Shown: positions 1-10,700 of the stretch, in pieces
Numbering within the stretch: position 1 is the first letter of the stretch
Layout of the letters: each line of letters starts with the position of its first letter
Notes under the pieces: generated by a model
What the model was told of the DNA's origin: nothing
The model's database searches: none
Seen by the model: the letters and a program-made list of their open reading frames with translations, nothing else
Made by a program: the position numbers and the translations under genes
Assembly (NCBI GenBank): GCA_031553775.1
Contig: JAVBLA010000016.1
Span: forward strand, 62,001-126,000
Origin: JAISFI01 sp031553775
Lineage (GTDB): Bacteria > Bacteroidota > Bacteroidia > Bacteroidales > Azobacteroidaceae
Direction: 5' to 3'
Length of the DNA: 64,000 nucleotides

Positions 1-1038
1 AGGGCTGAGGGACGAGATCAGTTTTTTCAGTACGGTTTTACTCACTTCCAATGGAAATCCCGACATAGATCCCGATACGTCTACAATAAAGATATATTCT
101 CTCGGCAATACTTTTGTTTTTTCGTCCGCTTTGGGTGGCTCCATCATGAGAAGGAAGAATTTTTCGTCGTTATGCTCGTATAAGGTCAGTCCGCTTTGCA
201 CTTGTCCTCCCTGCAGTCCGTACTGCAGAATAAAATCTTTGCCCAACTGTTCATCCGAAGGATTTTGCAGGTTAACAGCCGTTTGGGTTTCCGTTACCCG
301 TTTCATATTGATAGCATGCGACGGGGAGGAGATGGTCTGTACCGGAACAGGAGCATCGATCATAAGCTGTACATTGAATTTGGGCTGGTGTCCCGACATT
401 AGTTGTTCAATTGATTTCCGTACATATTCTTCGTCGGTAGTCGAATAGCGCGGCCCTACAGCTGTCGGGTAAACAAACTCATAAAGGTTGTCTCGACATT
501 CCAGTAATTCGGTGTAATACATTTCCACCTTGATCTTTTCGCCTGGCCCGATGTTGGCTACTTCCATCTTGAAGACATTCGGACGGTCCTGTTCAAGCAG
601 TGTGGCCCTTTTACCGGCTTTCTGAGCTTCATTGAATTCTTTTCTGGCTTTTTCCCGTTCCTTTACCTTGGCGTGGATTGTTCTTTTTCCGATGGTCATA
701 TCGAGTGCATATACCGCAGCCCGGGTAGATCCCGGAAAAATATAGATCGCATCCAGCTTTCTTTTGCTTTTGTTTTCGTAGATCTGTTCTACTTTCACAT
801 TGGCAATATTTCCGGTAATTTCTACGTATGCCCTGGTAGATTGAAGAGGCATCCATGACTTGAGAGGATCGTTACTTTTAACAAAAAAATAAGGAGAACA
901 GCCTTCATCTCCATTATCGGGAATGACATGGGTGAACTGTTCGTTGGGATCGATGACTTCTTCTTGCGCCTGGTTGGTTTGTCCGCAGGAATACGAGATG
1001 GCAACACTCAGGATTCCTCCAATGATTGCTTTTTTCAT
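1..1038 (-). CDS. VIT and von Willebrand A domain lipoprotein, C-terminus cut by window edge
   Basis: Open reading frame running off the left edge (346 codons visible, in frame to base 1). The start at 1038 gives a lipoprotein signal with a lipobox Cys at residue 18 (SYSC). A VIT (inter-alpha-trypsin inhibitor type) domain follows at about residues 45-190, with the typical EITGNIANVKVEQIYEN stretch, and then a vWA domain whose metal-ion (MIDAS) motif DVSGSMS lies near residue 320. Such proteins are usually anchored in the cell envelope and thought to bind proteins or act in surface assembly; the ligand here is unknown. The rest of the vWA domain lies outside the window. It is divergent from the GH92 gene and shows no obvious link to the PUL. 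Confidence 0.9.
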   Translation of the reverse strand, partial: MKKAIIGGILSVAISYSCGQTNQAQEEVIDPNEQFTHVIPDNGDEGCSPYFFVKSNDPLKSWMPLQSTRAYVEITGNIANVKVEQIYENKSKRKLDAIYIFPGSTRAAVYALDMTIGKRTIHAKVKEREKARKEFNEAQKAGKRATLLEQDRPNVFKMEVANIGPGEKIKVEMYYTELLECRDNLYEFVYPTAVGPRYSTTDEEYVRKSIEQLMSGHQPKFNVQLMIDAPVPVQTISSPSHAINMKRVTETQTAVNLQNPSDEQLGKDFILQYGLQGGQVQSGLTLYEHNDEKFFLLMMEPPKADEKTKVLPREYIFIVDVSGSMSGFPLEVSKTVLKKLISSLSP

Positions 1039-1174
1039 GATTACGTTATTTAAAAGTTTAATTTGTTGATATCTACTGCAAAAGAAGTGTGATCCCCGAA
1101 AAAAATACGTTTCCGGAATGCTATTAAGTGTTAGCGAGTGTTAGCAGTCTTGTCAAATAATTGAAAATTGATCA

Positions 1175-1204
1175 TTGGAAATTGAAAATGAGTTTGTATT
1201 TTTG
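1175..1204 (+). promoter_or_regulatory. Predicted promoter of the GH92 gene
   Basis: TTG at 1175-1177, a 19-base spacer and TATTTTTG at 1197-1204 match the Bacteroidota primary-sigma pattern (TTTG, about 19-21 bases, TAnnTTTG). The expected start site lies about 30 bases before the GH92 ATG. AT-rich TTGAAAA-type repeats (1161-1191) overlap the upstream half. No copy of the TGTC-N8-GTAC site seen at other PUL promoters is present here. Confidence 0.55.
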
Positions 1205-1240
1205 TAATGTTTATGTAGTATTACCTTATTTATAGTATTT

Positions 1241-3394
1241 ATGAAAAAAGTTATAGTCGTATTGGTAGTTGTCTGTTTATCAGTAGCAAGTAATTTATCC
1301 GCATCCGGGAAATTGACAAATTATGTGAATCCTTTGTTAGGAACCGCTACATTATGGGAACCGCAGGATTTAGGTTATGTGCGTACCTGGAAAGAACGGA
1401 CCTGGGGCGCAGAAGTATTTCCGGGAGCTTCACTTCCCAATGCCATGGTGCAGTTAAGCCCGGTTACACAATTCCGCAGCGGAGCCGGTTATCAATACGA
1501 AGATACGGTGATCTACGGCTTTACTCATACCAATAAAGGTCATTGGAATTTGTGCCATATTCCCTTACTCCCTGTAACCGGAGAAATATCTCCTTCAGAT
1601 TATTGTTCCCGTTTCAGTCATCAGAAAGAAGCTGCCCGTCCCGGGTATTACCGGGTATTTCTGGACCGGTACGGTATCGATGTGCAACTAACGTCTACTC
1701 TCCGTTGTGCCTACCATCAATATGCTTTTCCGCAGGATGTCGATAAAAAACTGCTGGCCGATATGACCCGTTCCAATAACCGGGTAAGTGAGTGGAATAT
1801 TAAAAAAGAAAACGATTATGCATTTTCCGGTTTTCAGCATGCGGAAGGGAAACTGTATTTTTATGCCGTATCTAATTATCCGGTCAAAAATATTGCGCAA
1901 ATCAAAGATCAGAATAGAGAGGTTTCCATAGTGAATTTTACTGATAGTAAGGGCAAAAAAAACTTGGAGCTCAAGATTGGATTTTCATTTGTCAGCATAG
2001 AAAATGCGAAAGAAAACTTAGAGAAAGAAATGCTTAAAAAATCGTTCAATCAGGTGAAAAATGAAGCTGATGCTACCTGGGAACAGTTATTGTCGAATAT
2101 CAAGGTATCAGGAGGAACAGAACGTGAAAAAGGCTTGTTTTACTCCTGCCTGTACCGCTCTTTTCTCTGGCCGGCCCTGCGTAGTGATGTTAACGGTGAT
2201 TTTACCGATGCTCACGGGAAAGTAGTTAATGAAGGCTTCCGGTATTATACCGATCCCTCATTCTGGGACGATTACCGGAATAAACTGATCTTGTTAGGGA
2301 TGATTTCTCCCGATGTAACGATCGATGTGATCAAATCCCTTATAGATAAAGGAGAAAAAAATGGAGGTTTCATGCCTACCTTTTTTCATGGAGATCATGC
2401 TCTGACCTTTGTAACCGGTTCTTATTTAAGGGGATTAACAGACTTTGATGTGCAACGTGCTTACCGCCTGATGTTGAACAATGCTATGAATACTGAAAAT
2501 AACAGGATCCGTCCCCATCTGAAAGAATATATAGAAAAGGGGTATGTGCCGGAGCAGGATGTTCAGAACCCGCAAACTGCTACGGTAGCGAATGCGGCAG
2601 TCACCAAAACCCAGGAATATGCTTATGATGATTACGCTTTGGCTTTACTGGCTAAAGAACTGGACGATCAGGAAAATTATCAATTATTGATGAAACGTTC
2701 TTCCAATTATAAGAACGTATTTGATCCTGCCACCTGTTTTATGAGAGGCAAACTGGCAAATGGTCAGTGGATTCAAAAATTTGACCCTTATTATCCGTAT
2801 TTTGAGTACATGTACAGAGAAGCCACTGGTTGGCAATCCATCTTTTTTGCACCGCATGATTCCGAAGGACTTGTCAATCTGTTTCCCAGTCATGAAGCCT
2901 TTGAATTGAAATTGGACTCCCTTTTTTCTATTCCATGGAAAGGTTACGAGGCCCACAATATTACCGGTTTTATCGGACAATATTGTCACGGTAATCAACC
3001 CGACCACAGTTCTCCTTTTATGTATTATTTTATCGGTAAACAGGAGAAATCGCAGAGTATACTGGATTCCATCATGAACCATTATTACGATATGGGAGCC
3101 GATAAGCTGGCTTTGTCAGGGATGGACGATGCCGGGGAAATGTCGTCCTGGTACGTGCTTACTGCGATCGGTCTTTATACTTATTCTCCTGCTGATCCGG
3201 AATATATTGTTTCGGTCCCTTTATTTGATAAGACTGTTTTTACCTTGGGCGATCACACCCGGTTTACCATATCTAAAAAGAATAAGGGACGGAAAATTAC
3301 ATCCATTACCTGTGGGAATGAAAAGATTAACGGATGGTTTATTTCTCATGATCAGTTGAAAAAAGGCCGTGAATTAGTCATTACAACAGAATAA
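1241..3394 (+). CDS. GH92 family exo-alpha-mannosidase-like enzyme with Gln at the usual catalytic acid
   Basis: Secreted 717-residue protein (signal peptide about 1-23, no lipobox Cys, no T9SS tail), of usual GH92 length. The N-terminal beta-sandwich begins near YVNPLLGT; the (alpha/alpha)6 barrel holds the family motifs. GH92 enzymes are calcium-dependent inverting alpha-mannosidases. The canonical HGNEP motif reads HGNQPDH here, placing Gln586 where the general acid Glu is expected, whereas the acidic pair of the base motif is kept (Asp629-Asp630 in GMDDAGEMSSW). From family knowledge, Gln at this place occurs in GH92 members acting on mannosyl phosphodiesters, where leaving-group protonation is less needed. 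The gene converges with the HTCS gene with only six bases between the stop codons. GH92 assignment is firm; the substrate is inference. Confidence 0.9.
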   Translation: MKKVIVVLVVVCLSVASNLSASGKLTNYVNPLLGTATLWEPQDLGYVRTWKERTWGAEVFPGASLPNAMVQLSPVTQFRSGAGYQYEDTVIYGFTHTNKGHWNLCHIPLLPVTGEISPSDYCSRFSHQKEAARPGYYRVFLDRYGIDVQLTSTLRCAYHQYAFPQDVDKKLLADMTRSNNRVSEWNIKKENDYAFSGFQHAEGKLYFYAVSNYPVKNIAQIKDQNREVSIVNFTDSKGKKNLELKIGFSFVSIENAKENLEKEMLKKSFNQVKNEADATWEQLLSNIKVSGGTEREKGLFYSCLYRSFLWPALRSDVNGDFTDAHGKVVNEGFRYYTDPSFWDDYRNKLILLGMISPDVTIDVIKSLIDKGEKNGGFMPTFFHGDHALTFVTGSYLRGLTDFDVQRAYRLMLNNAMNTENNRIRPHLKEYIEKGYVPEQDVQNPQTATVANAAVTKTQEYAYDDYALALLAKELDDQENYQLLMKRSSNYKNVFDPATCFMRGKLANGQWIQKFDPYYPYFEYMYREATGWQSIFFAPHDSEGLVNLFPSHEAFELKLDSLFSIPWKGYEAHNITGFIGQYCHGNQPDHSSPFMYYFIGKQEKSQSILDSIMNHYYDMGADKLALSGMDDAGEMSSWYVLTAIGLYTYSPADPEYIVSVPLFDKTVFTLGDHTRFTISKKNKGRKITSITCGNEKINGWFISHDQLKKGRELVITTE

Positions 3395-3400
3395 CACAGT

Positions 3401-6400
3401 TCAGGTTATTGGATTTTTTTCTTCAGGGTTAAGCATTTCATCTTTCTTTTGCTGCCTGTAATTTTTTGGGGTGGTTCCGTATTTGGCATAGAACAATTTG
3501 AAAAAATTGCCTTTGTTTGCATATCCTGCCTTGTACATGACCTCTTCGATCGAATCGTTCGTGTTGATTAACAGTTTGGCTACAATAGCCAGTTTGTATT
3601 CTTTAATGAGTTCGGAAGGTGATTTGTCCGTTACTTTTCCTAATCTTCGGTATAGATGTCTCGGACTGATTCCCAATTCTCTGGCTAATAATTCTGTTGA
3701 AATATCCTGGTTAAATATATTTTTGTCGATGGTTTGCAGGAACTTTTCATAAAAATCCTTGTCATCTTTGTGGATAAACTGTCCCTGAGATAATTCAAAA
3801 GCGCTTAAGGCTGAATTGTAATATTTTTTTAGATCTTCTTCTCTTTTTAATAACCTGTCAACCATGGTCTTCAGGTAGGTTACGTTGAAAGGTTTTGTCA
3901 GATATACTTCAGCCCCTGCTTCCACTGCTTCCACTTGTTTTTCCTGCGAATGCTGAGCAGAAAGGATAATAACAGGAATGTGGGTAGTAATGGGATTTTC
4001 TTTGATAAGCCTTACTAATTCTATTCCATTGGGAGAAGGCATCATCATATCCGAGATGATCAGATTAATTTTCTCCCTAGCCACGATATTGATGACATTG
4101 GAGGAATCTTCTTCTGAAATGACATCATAGCTATCGGCAAACACTTCTGAAACAAACCATAACATTTCGGGATCATTGTCGATGATCAGGATGGTAGGTC
4201 TGGATCCGAGCAGTTTCCGTTCCGTTTGCTGGATGGGAATGAATTCAGAATTGGACATTGGAATCTGGTAAGTTTCATCTATGTTTTGCAGAACATTTTC
4301 ACCTGAAATTTCCAGGCTCGGAAGCTCCACTCTAAATTCGGTCAATACATTGGGCGTACTTTTTACATTAATAGAACCTCCCAACAGTTGTACCATATTA
4401 TGACAAATGGCCAGACCAAGTCCGTTACGTGAAGCAATCCCCTTTTGCTGACTTTGTTTCTCAAAATTTTCCAAAACGGTATACCTGTCAAAAATATATG
4501 GGATCTGCTCCTCTTTGATTCCTTTACCCGTATTGGTGACGATAATTTCCAGCATATCGCCTGCAAGCCGGATCTCAACAGAAACATCCCCTTCGTCCGG
4601 AGTATATTTGAATGCATTGGAAATCAGGTTGGTAATAATCTTCGTCAGACAGCTTTTATCTGTATTCCATTCAGCAGGATTTTCTATATTGATATGGTAC
4701 CGGATATTTTTTGTTTCAGCCAGATCGATAAACGATTCGGCAATATTTCCGGCAAATTCGGGAATGGAAACCTGTTCGATCACACAAGTCTTATTACCTG
4801 TTTCAATTCTCCGGAATTCTATCAGTTCCTGGATAAGGGAGTTCAGTTTTTCTGTATTCCTGAGTATCAGGTTTGCATATTTCCTGATAAAAGGATCCGA
4901 TTTCGGATAGGATACTATCCGGTCGCAAGGCCCGTAAATTAATGTAAGAGGTGTACATAATTCATGGGTAATATTGGTGAAAAAACGGAGTTTAGATTCA
5001 TAAATATCCTCTTTTTGCTGTTGGTTCATCTTTTCTATCATCGCTTCATGTCTTTTTCGGGAACGAACTATCAGAAAACGGACGGCAAACGTAAGAGATA
5101 AAATGGATAGTACAAAATACAGGAGGTGGGCCCCGGTAGTCATATACCAGGGAGGAAGAATAATGATTTTGATAGAGTAAAGGCTGCTGTAAAACTCATC
5201 ATTCCCTTTTTTGCATTTTACATGCAGGATGTATTCGCCGGCTGAAAGATTGGTAAAGGTAACGGCATCTGCATTTTTGATATTGATCCATTTATCGTTG
5301 AAATTTTCAAGATTATATGAATAACTGTTGTTTTGTCCATTGATATAATCCAGGGCAATGAATGAGATGGAAAAAAAATTCTGGTCGTGTTTCAACCGAA
5401 TCAGTTCTTCTCCTTTTTTATTTTTTTTAAGAAGTTCGGAGAGGTTGTATTCATTTTCGTAGATACGGATGCCAGTAAAGAGAATCTGTGGAGTAAACGT
5501 TTTTTCTGTGAAATTGTCTTTTGTGACTGTCACAAAACCATTGGTTCCTCCGAAAAATAATGTTCCTGAGCGAGGATCCTTATAATAAGCACCGTCACTG
5601 AATTCGATTACGTTCAGTCCGTTGTTGTGATTGTACGTTTTTAAAATCTGATTCTTTGTATCGAATTCCACTAAGCCATTGTTGGTGCTCAGCCAGAGCC
5701 GTCCCCGGTCATCTTCCAGAATTCCATGCACAGTGTTATTGGGCAGCCCTTCTGTTTCATTGAAATTTTTGAAAGCAATCGAATCTTTATAGATTCCGTC
5801 TAATCTGGATATACCGGAACTCGATCCGAACCAGAGTTTCCCGCGACAGTCTTTATGAACACTGAGAATATCATTGATGGGTTCGATATTTTCTTTCCTG
5901 AATAAAATTTGTTCATAGCTTTTCTTTTTCATGTTGAGTTTCATTGCTCCGTGCTCTCTATTTCCGAACCAAAGTATGCTGTCATTTTCCGGATATGCCG
6001 AAAAAAAATAATTGTAAGAGAAAACATCTTTGGTAAAAATCATCCTTTTTGAAGAAAGCACAACAGGTTGTTCCGTACTTCCTCCGAGTTTGATCCTTAT
6101 CATGCCGTATCCTGCAGAGGCCAACCACAACACAGAGTCACTTTCTTCATAAATAGAATGGATGTACCGGATATCGTTATTGTTTGAAGCTAATTTTTTT
6201 ATCTTATTCTCTTTATAAGAATAATAATTGAGGCCAGGTCCGTCACTTCCGATCCAGATGATATTCCTTCGGCTAGGGGCAAAAGCATAAACTGCATTGT
6301 TTAGTAATTCGCTGTTGTTGGTGGTTAGATGTTCGATCCGTTTGGAAAGTACTTCTCCGTTCGACAGATAATTTCCTATTTTAAGAATACCATCATCCTT

Positions 6401-7480
6401 GGTTCCTATCCAGAGATTAGATTCTTCATCGAGGAAAAGCGCCCTGACCGGTTTTTGTATTCTGTAAGGCAGATCGTTGAAGGTAACGGATCTGAGCGAA
6501 AAAGCATCCCGGGAGTACATATACGCTCCCTGTCCGTCGGTTCCGATCCAGATGATATCCTGTAACTCATCTTTATACAGAGAGAAAATTCCACAAAAAA
6601 TATCGATTCTTTCGCTTTTGTATTTGATTTCATTTTCCGGGGTATTAACTAAACGAAGGAGTCCGTTCCCGAGAAAAGCTACCAGAAAATCTTCGTTGTC
6701 TTTGATGATGTCGGAAATGCTTCCATTCTCCAAAATTTCTTTTTGTAAATTTTTGATGAAATTTTTTTGCGGAACCACCGTGTTCAATTCGTACAGGCAA
6801 TATTTTTCATCTACAAAATACGCCCGGTCTTTTTCATTGGAAGCATAAATAATCTTCTGTTCGTGGGAAAAATTATTCAGGATTTTCAGGGAAGGCATAT
6901 TATCCGGATTAAAAGTAACAGAGGCATTGATCACATTCCCTTTGGAAGAAAATATCCACATCACATTCTGGGAATCGATGAAAAAGCAAAGGACTTCTTC
7001 TTTGATAATTCCGGGAAACTGGATGCTGGAAAAATTTCCTTTATTTTTATTGTAATACTCTACAGAATGATTTTTTCGGATTGCAAAGACTTCATTTCCC
7101 CGATTTTGGGCAATCAGGTACTTCCCCTGGAATTCGGGATGATATTCTATCCGGTTGTTTTGTGTGTTGATCCGGTTTAGTCCATGGTTGCCTGCCACCC
7201 ATAAGATATGGTCTTCTCCCTGCAGGATAGATTCAATCAGATTACCCGACAGGTTATTCGGTTGCCCGGCCGCAGGTTTATAGACAGAAACATTCAGTCC
7301 GTCATACATATTCAAACCATCGCAGGAGCCGAACCACATAAACCGGTCGTGATCCTGGCAGATGGATAGAATTGCGCTGTTCGATAATCCGTCTTTATTG
7401 GAAATCTGTTTGAGATTGTAGCTTTGGGCTGTAAAAGAAACAAAGATCAATAGTGTCAGAAAAAAAGTTTTCCTTGGCAT
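3401..7480 (-). CDS. Hybrid two-component system sensor/regulator (HTCS), candidate PUL activator
   Basis: 1359 residues, full HTCS architecture: signal peptide (1-20); periplasmic beta-propeller repeats (about 25-690; several copies of LWFGS/IWIGT-type motifs); a Y_Y_Y domain (about 690-775); one membrane helix (about 780-805); HisKA with phospho-accepting His839 in the THELCTPL motif; HATPase with N box NLISNAFKY and G boxes GKGIKEE and GLGLA; a receiver with Asp1144 (ISDMMM) and the YLTKPF lysine; and a C-terminal AraC-type DNA-binding domain (about 1250-1340). HTCS proteins sense a glycan fragment in the periplasm and activate the adjacent PUL. It is divergently transcribed from susC. The tandem 21-bp-spaced sites at three promoters are the best candidate targets. 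The ligand is not predictable from sequence. Confidence 0.97.
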   Translation of the reverse strand: MPRKTFFLTLLIFVSFTAQSYNLKQISNKDGLSNSAILSICQDHDRFMWFGSCDGLNMYDGLNVSVYKPAAGQPNNLSGNLIESILQGEDHILWVAGNHGLNRINTQNNRIEYHPEFQGKYLIAQNRGNEVFAIRKNHSVEYYNKNKGNFSSIQFPGIIKEEVLCFFIDSQNVMWIFSSKGNVINASVTFNPDNMPSLKILNNFSHEQKIIYASNEKDRAYFVDEKYCLYELNTVVPQKNFIKNLQKEILENGSISDIIKDNEDFLVAFLGNGLLRLVNTPENEIKYKSERIDIFCGIFSLYKDELQDIIWIGTDGQGAYMYSRDAFSLRSVTFNDLPYRIQKPVRALFLDEESNLWIGTKDDGILKIGNYLSNGEVLSKRIEHLTTNNSELLNNAVYAFAPSRRNIIWIGSDGPGLNYYSYKENKIKKLASNNNDIRYIHSIYEESDSVLWLASAGYGMIRIKLGGSTEQPVVLSSKRMIFTKDVFSYNYFFSAYPENDSILWFGNREHGAMKLNMKKKSYEQILFRKENIEPINDILSVHKDCRGKLWFGSSSGISRLDGIYKDSIAFKNFNETEGLPNNTVHGILEDDRGRLWLSTNNGLVEFDTKNQILKTYNHNNGLNVIEFSDGAYYKDPRSGTLFFGGTNGFVTVTKDNFTEKTFTPQILFTGIRIYENEYNLSELLKKNKKGEELIRLKHDQNFFSISFIALDYINGQNNSYSYNLENFNDKWINIKNADAVTFTNLSAGEYILHVKCKKGNDEFYSSLYSIKIIILPPWYMTTGAHLLYFVLSILSLTFAVRFLIVRSRKRHEAMIEKMNQQQKEDIYESKLRFFTNITHELCTPLTLIYGPCDRIVSYPKSDPFIRKYANLILRNTEKLNSLIQELIEFRRIETGNKTCVIEQVSIPEFAGNIAESFIDLAETKNIRYHINIENPAEWNTDKSCLTKIITNLISNAFKYTPDEGDVSVEIRLAGDMLEIIVTNTGKGIKEEQIPYIFDRYTVLENFEKQSQQKGIASRNGLGLAICHNMVQLLGGSINVKSTPNVLTEFRVELPSLEISGENVLQNIDETYQIPMSNSEFIPIQQTERKLLGSRPTILIIDNDPEMLWFVSEVFADSYDVISEEDSSNVINIVAREKINLIISDMMMPSPNGIELVRLIKENPITTHIPVIILSAQHSQEKQVEAVEAGAEVYLTKPFNVTYLKTMVDRLLKREEDLKKYYNSALSAFELSQGQFIHKDDKDFYEKFLQTIDKNIFNQDISTELLARELGISPRHLYRRLGKVTDKSPSELIKEYKLAIVAKLLINTNDSIEEVMYKAGYANKGNFFKLFYAKYGTTPKNYRQQKKDEMLNPEEKNPIT

Positions 7481-7540
7481 TCTTCTGTTTTTTGATTGTT
7501 AACAATTGTCAGGGGAAAATATGTTGTTATATCCCAGAAA

Positions 7541-7548
7541 CAAAATTA
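7541..7548 (-). promoter_or_regulatory. Possible -7 element of the HTCS gene
   Basis: On the minus strand TAATTTTG fits TAnnTTTG and lies about 60 bases before the HTCS ATG. No well-spaced -33 TTTG was found (nearest is 24 bases away), so this is tentative. Confidence 0.3.
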
Positions 7549-7596
7549 AGTATAAATATCAGGCTTTTGTGACAAAAAAAGGTGTTTTTTTTGACG

Positions 7597-7633
7597 TGTC
7601 GCAAAAACGTACAACTTTGTCGCAAAAACGTAC
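7597..7633 (+). promoter_or_regulatory. Tandem operator, susC promoter (site A)
   Basis: Two identical 16-mers TGTCGCAAAAACGTAC at 7597-7612 and 7618-7633, start to start 21 bp (two helical turns). The proximal copy ends 22 bases before the -7 box and so covers the -33 region. Related pairs occur at 31759-31795 and 39487-39523 with the same spacing. A direct-repeat layout next to the -35/-33 region is what an AraC-family activator such as the divergent HTCS would use; the binding protein is inferred. Confidence 0.8.
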
Positions 7634-7655
7634 GTCACTCCATTTTTTATAGAAT

Positions 7656-7663
7656 TACATTTG
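7656..7663 (+). promoter_or_regulatory. -7 element of the susC operon promoter
   Basis: TACATTTG matches TAnnTTTG, lies 22 bases after operator A and about 55 bases before the susC ATG. There is no good -33 TTTG apart from the operator, as expected of an activator-dependent promoter. Confidence 0.65.
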
Positions 7664-7718
7664 CAATTAGTATTGTGAAAAACTTAAAGTATTTAATTTA
7701 TTAAATGATGTTACTATT

Positions 7719-10700
7719 ATGATGAAGAAGAAGTGTTTTCTAAAATCTTTTTGGATCATTTCGCTTTTTTCGCTATTACCATGGGGAACATCCGTTGCAG
7801 GAAATGACAGGGATGCTACATTGTCGATCCAGCAGCCCCAACCCGGAACGAAAAAAATTACCGGCACGGTCAGCGATGAAAATGATGTTTTGATAGGAGT
7901 TACCATTGCTGTCAGAGGGACGACTTTGGGGGTTATTACCGATTATGAAGGTAAGTTTTCTTTGTCGGTTCCTGAAAATGCGACATTGGTAGTGAGTTAT
8001 GTCGGGTACAAAACCAAAGAATTCAAAGTGGGAAAAGATGCGGTGTATAACATCCGTATGGAAGAAGACGCGCAGGGACTTGATGAAGTCGTTGTAGTAG
8101 CTTATGGAAGCCAACGTAAAGTGTCTTCTATTGCCGCCCAATCCGGAATCAAGCATGTGGAAGAACTGAAACAGCCGGTGGCCAATATCAGTACCGTTCT
8201 TGCCGGACGTATTGCCGGTGTGGTTGCCGTACAACGTAGTGCAGAACCAGGAAAAGACAATGCGGATATCTGGATTCGCGGTATTTCCACATTCAGTAAT
8301 AGCAATCCTTTGATTATCGTAGACGGAGTAGAGCGTCCTTTCGGGAATATTGATCCGGAAGATATCGAATCTTTCCAGGTGTTGAAAGATGCTTCCTCTA
8401 CTGCTGTATATGGGGTAAGGGGTGCTAATGGTGTGATTATGATCACTACTAAACAGGGAAAACTGGGAAAACCCCGTATTCGTATGGAATACAATCGCGG
8501 GATCACCCGGTTGACCAAAACACCTGAACTGGCAGATGGGGTTACCTATATGCAAATGGCGAACGAAGCTTCCATGAATGATGGCGGCCCGGCTATTTTT
8601 TCAGCCGATCAGATTTATAAAACCTATAGCAAAGCGGATCCTTATTTGTATCCGAATGTGGATTGGCAGGACGAGTTGTTCAATAATTACGGACACAACC
8701 AGAAAGCCAATATCAGTGTAAACGGAGGGTCTGAATTCTCTCAATATTATGTTTCTTTCGGCTATTACGACGAACACGGACTTTATTCTACTTATGACGA
8801 TGAACCTCAGTATAACGGAAGGATTGATTATACGAGGTATAATTTTTCCACTAACCTGAAAATGCAAGTCACCAAAACCACAGAACTGGCATTGGGAGTG
8901 AAAGGCTATTCGTCTACCAATACGGCTCCCCGTTACAGTTCGGAAGATATATTTAAAATGGTATTGAAAACCTATCCGACTCTTTATCCTGTAATATATC
9001 CTGATCAGAACAGGCTTCCATATCTGAAAACAGGAGGTGAGGTAACTAATCCCCGGGGGATGATTACCCGTTATGGTTACAAAAGGGAAAATGTTAATCA
9101 GACATTCACGGATTTACGCTTGAAACAAAATCTGGATTTCTGGGTGAAAGGTTTGTCCTTCAACGGCTTGTTTTCTTTCGATTCCTGGAGTAGCAATAAA
9201 ATGGAACGTTACAATAATGAGCCGATCACTTATTATGCTACCCGGAGAGATATAAACGGTGATCTTGTGTATGAGCGTACCGATGTAGACTTGAAAGGAA
9301 AAGAAACCCTCGATTATTCAAGGGGAAACAATGCAAATCGTTCTTACTATCTGGAATCTTCTATTAATTATGAAGGTATTATTGCTAATAAACACAGGCT
9401 TAGCGGATTATTATTGTATAATCAGCGGGACTATGAAAATACTACCGCCGGAAACCTGATTGACTCTTATCCTTACCGTAGCCTTGGGATTGCAGGAAGA
9501 GGTACTTATTCGTATGACGACAGGTACTTGTTCGAAACAAACTTCGGATACAATGGATCTGAAAACTTTGATCCGAACAATCGTTTCGGGTTTTTTCCTT
9601 CTTTCGGTTTAGGTTGGGCTATCTCCAATGAATCCTGGTGGGAGCCGATGAATAAATACATTCAATTCCTGAAATTCCGGTTCTCATGGGGACAAGCAGG
9701 AAACAGTGATCTGGGTGGCAGGCGTTTCGGATATCTGTCGACGGTTGAATCCACAACCGGATTCAAATACGGAGATAAAAGACAAAATAACATGGGTGGA
9801 GTTGATATTCAATATTATGCATCTGAACTACGTTGGGAAAATTCAACCAAAACAAATTTGGGCGTCGATCTGCATACATTGAATAACACTTTAGTGATGC
9901 AAGTGGATCTTTTTACCGATCAGAGGGAGGCTATTTTCCTCGATAGAAAGGCTATCCCGGATATTATGGGAATAAGAAACAACCCCTTGGGTAATTTCGG
10001 AATTGTGGATAACAAGGGTTTTGAAGTGACTTTGGATTGGAATAAAAAACTCAGCCGGGACTGGACAGTAGGTTTAAAGGGTAACTATACTTACAATGAA
10101 AGCGAAATCATTGACGATGCAACTCCTCATCCGCTCTATCCGTGGATGGAATCGAGAGGACGTACCCGCTATTACCGGACAGGTTACATTTGCGACGGTC
10201 TTTATACCCAGGAGGAAATCGATAATCCAAGTGTTGCTAAGCCACAGGGTGCTTTGGCGGGTGACCTGAAATACCGCGATTTGAATGTAGATGGTATTAT
10301 TGACGATTATGATAAAACCGGGATTGGAAAAGACCCGGTACCCCAGATTGTTTATGGTTTCGGATTGACTGCTTCATACAGAGGCTTCAATATGGGAGCA
10401 TTTTTCCAGGGAGTTGCATCTTGCGATATATCGATCAACTCTAATGAATTTATTCCTTTTATTGATGGAACGGCCAAAGGAAACCTGTTTGCCAATATCA
10501 ATGATCGTTGGACTCAGGAAAATCCCCGTCAGGATGCCGAATGGCCGCGCTTATCCTATGGAAAGGCTCGCTCAAATTACGAAACAAGTACATTCTGGCT
10601 CAGAAATGGAAGCTTTCTCCGCCTGAAAACACTTGATTTCGGTTATACGATCCCTTCTAAGATCACGAAAAGATGGGGTGTGGAAAATGTAAGAGCTTAC

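Noticed and set aside
131..448. Plus-strand open frame at the left end
   Set aside because: Antisense to the VIT/vWA gene, whose MIDAS and VIT motifs are intact on the minus strand.
1148..1163. HTCS operator upstream of the GH92 gene
   Set aside because: A TGTC occurs in this area, but no GTAC follows at the right distance and there is no second copy 21 bp away.
7776..8555. A 259-codon minus-strand open frame inside susC
   Set aside because: It is antisense to a fully conserved SusC gene and its translation has no recognisable domain.
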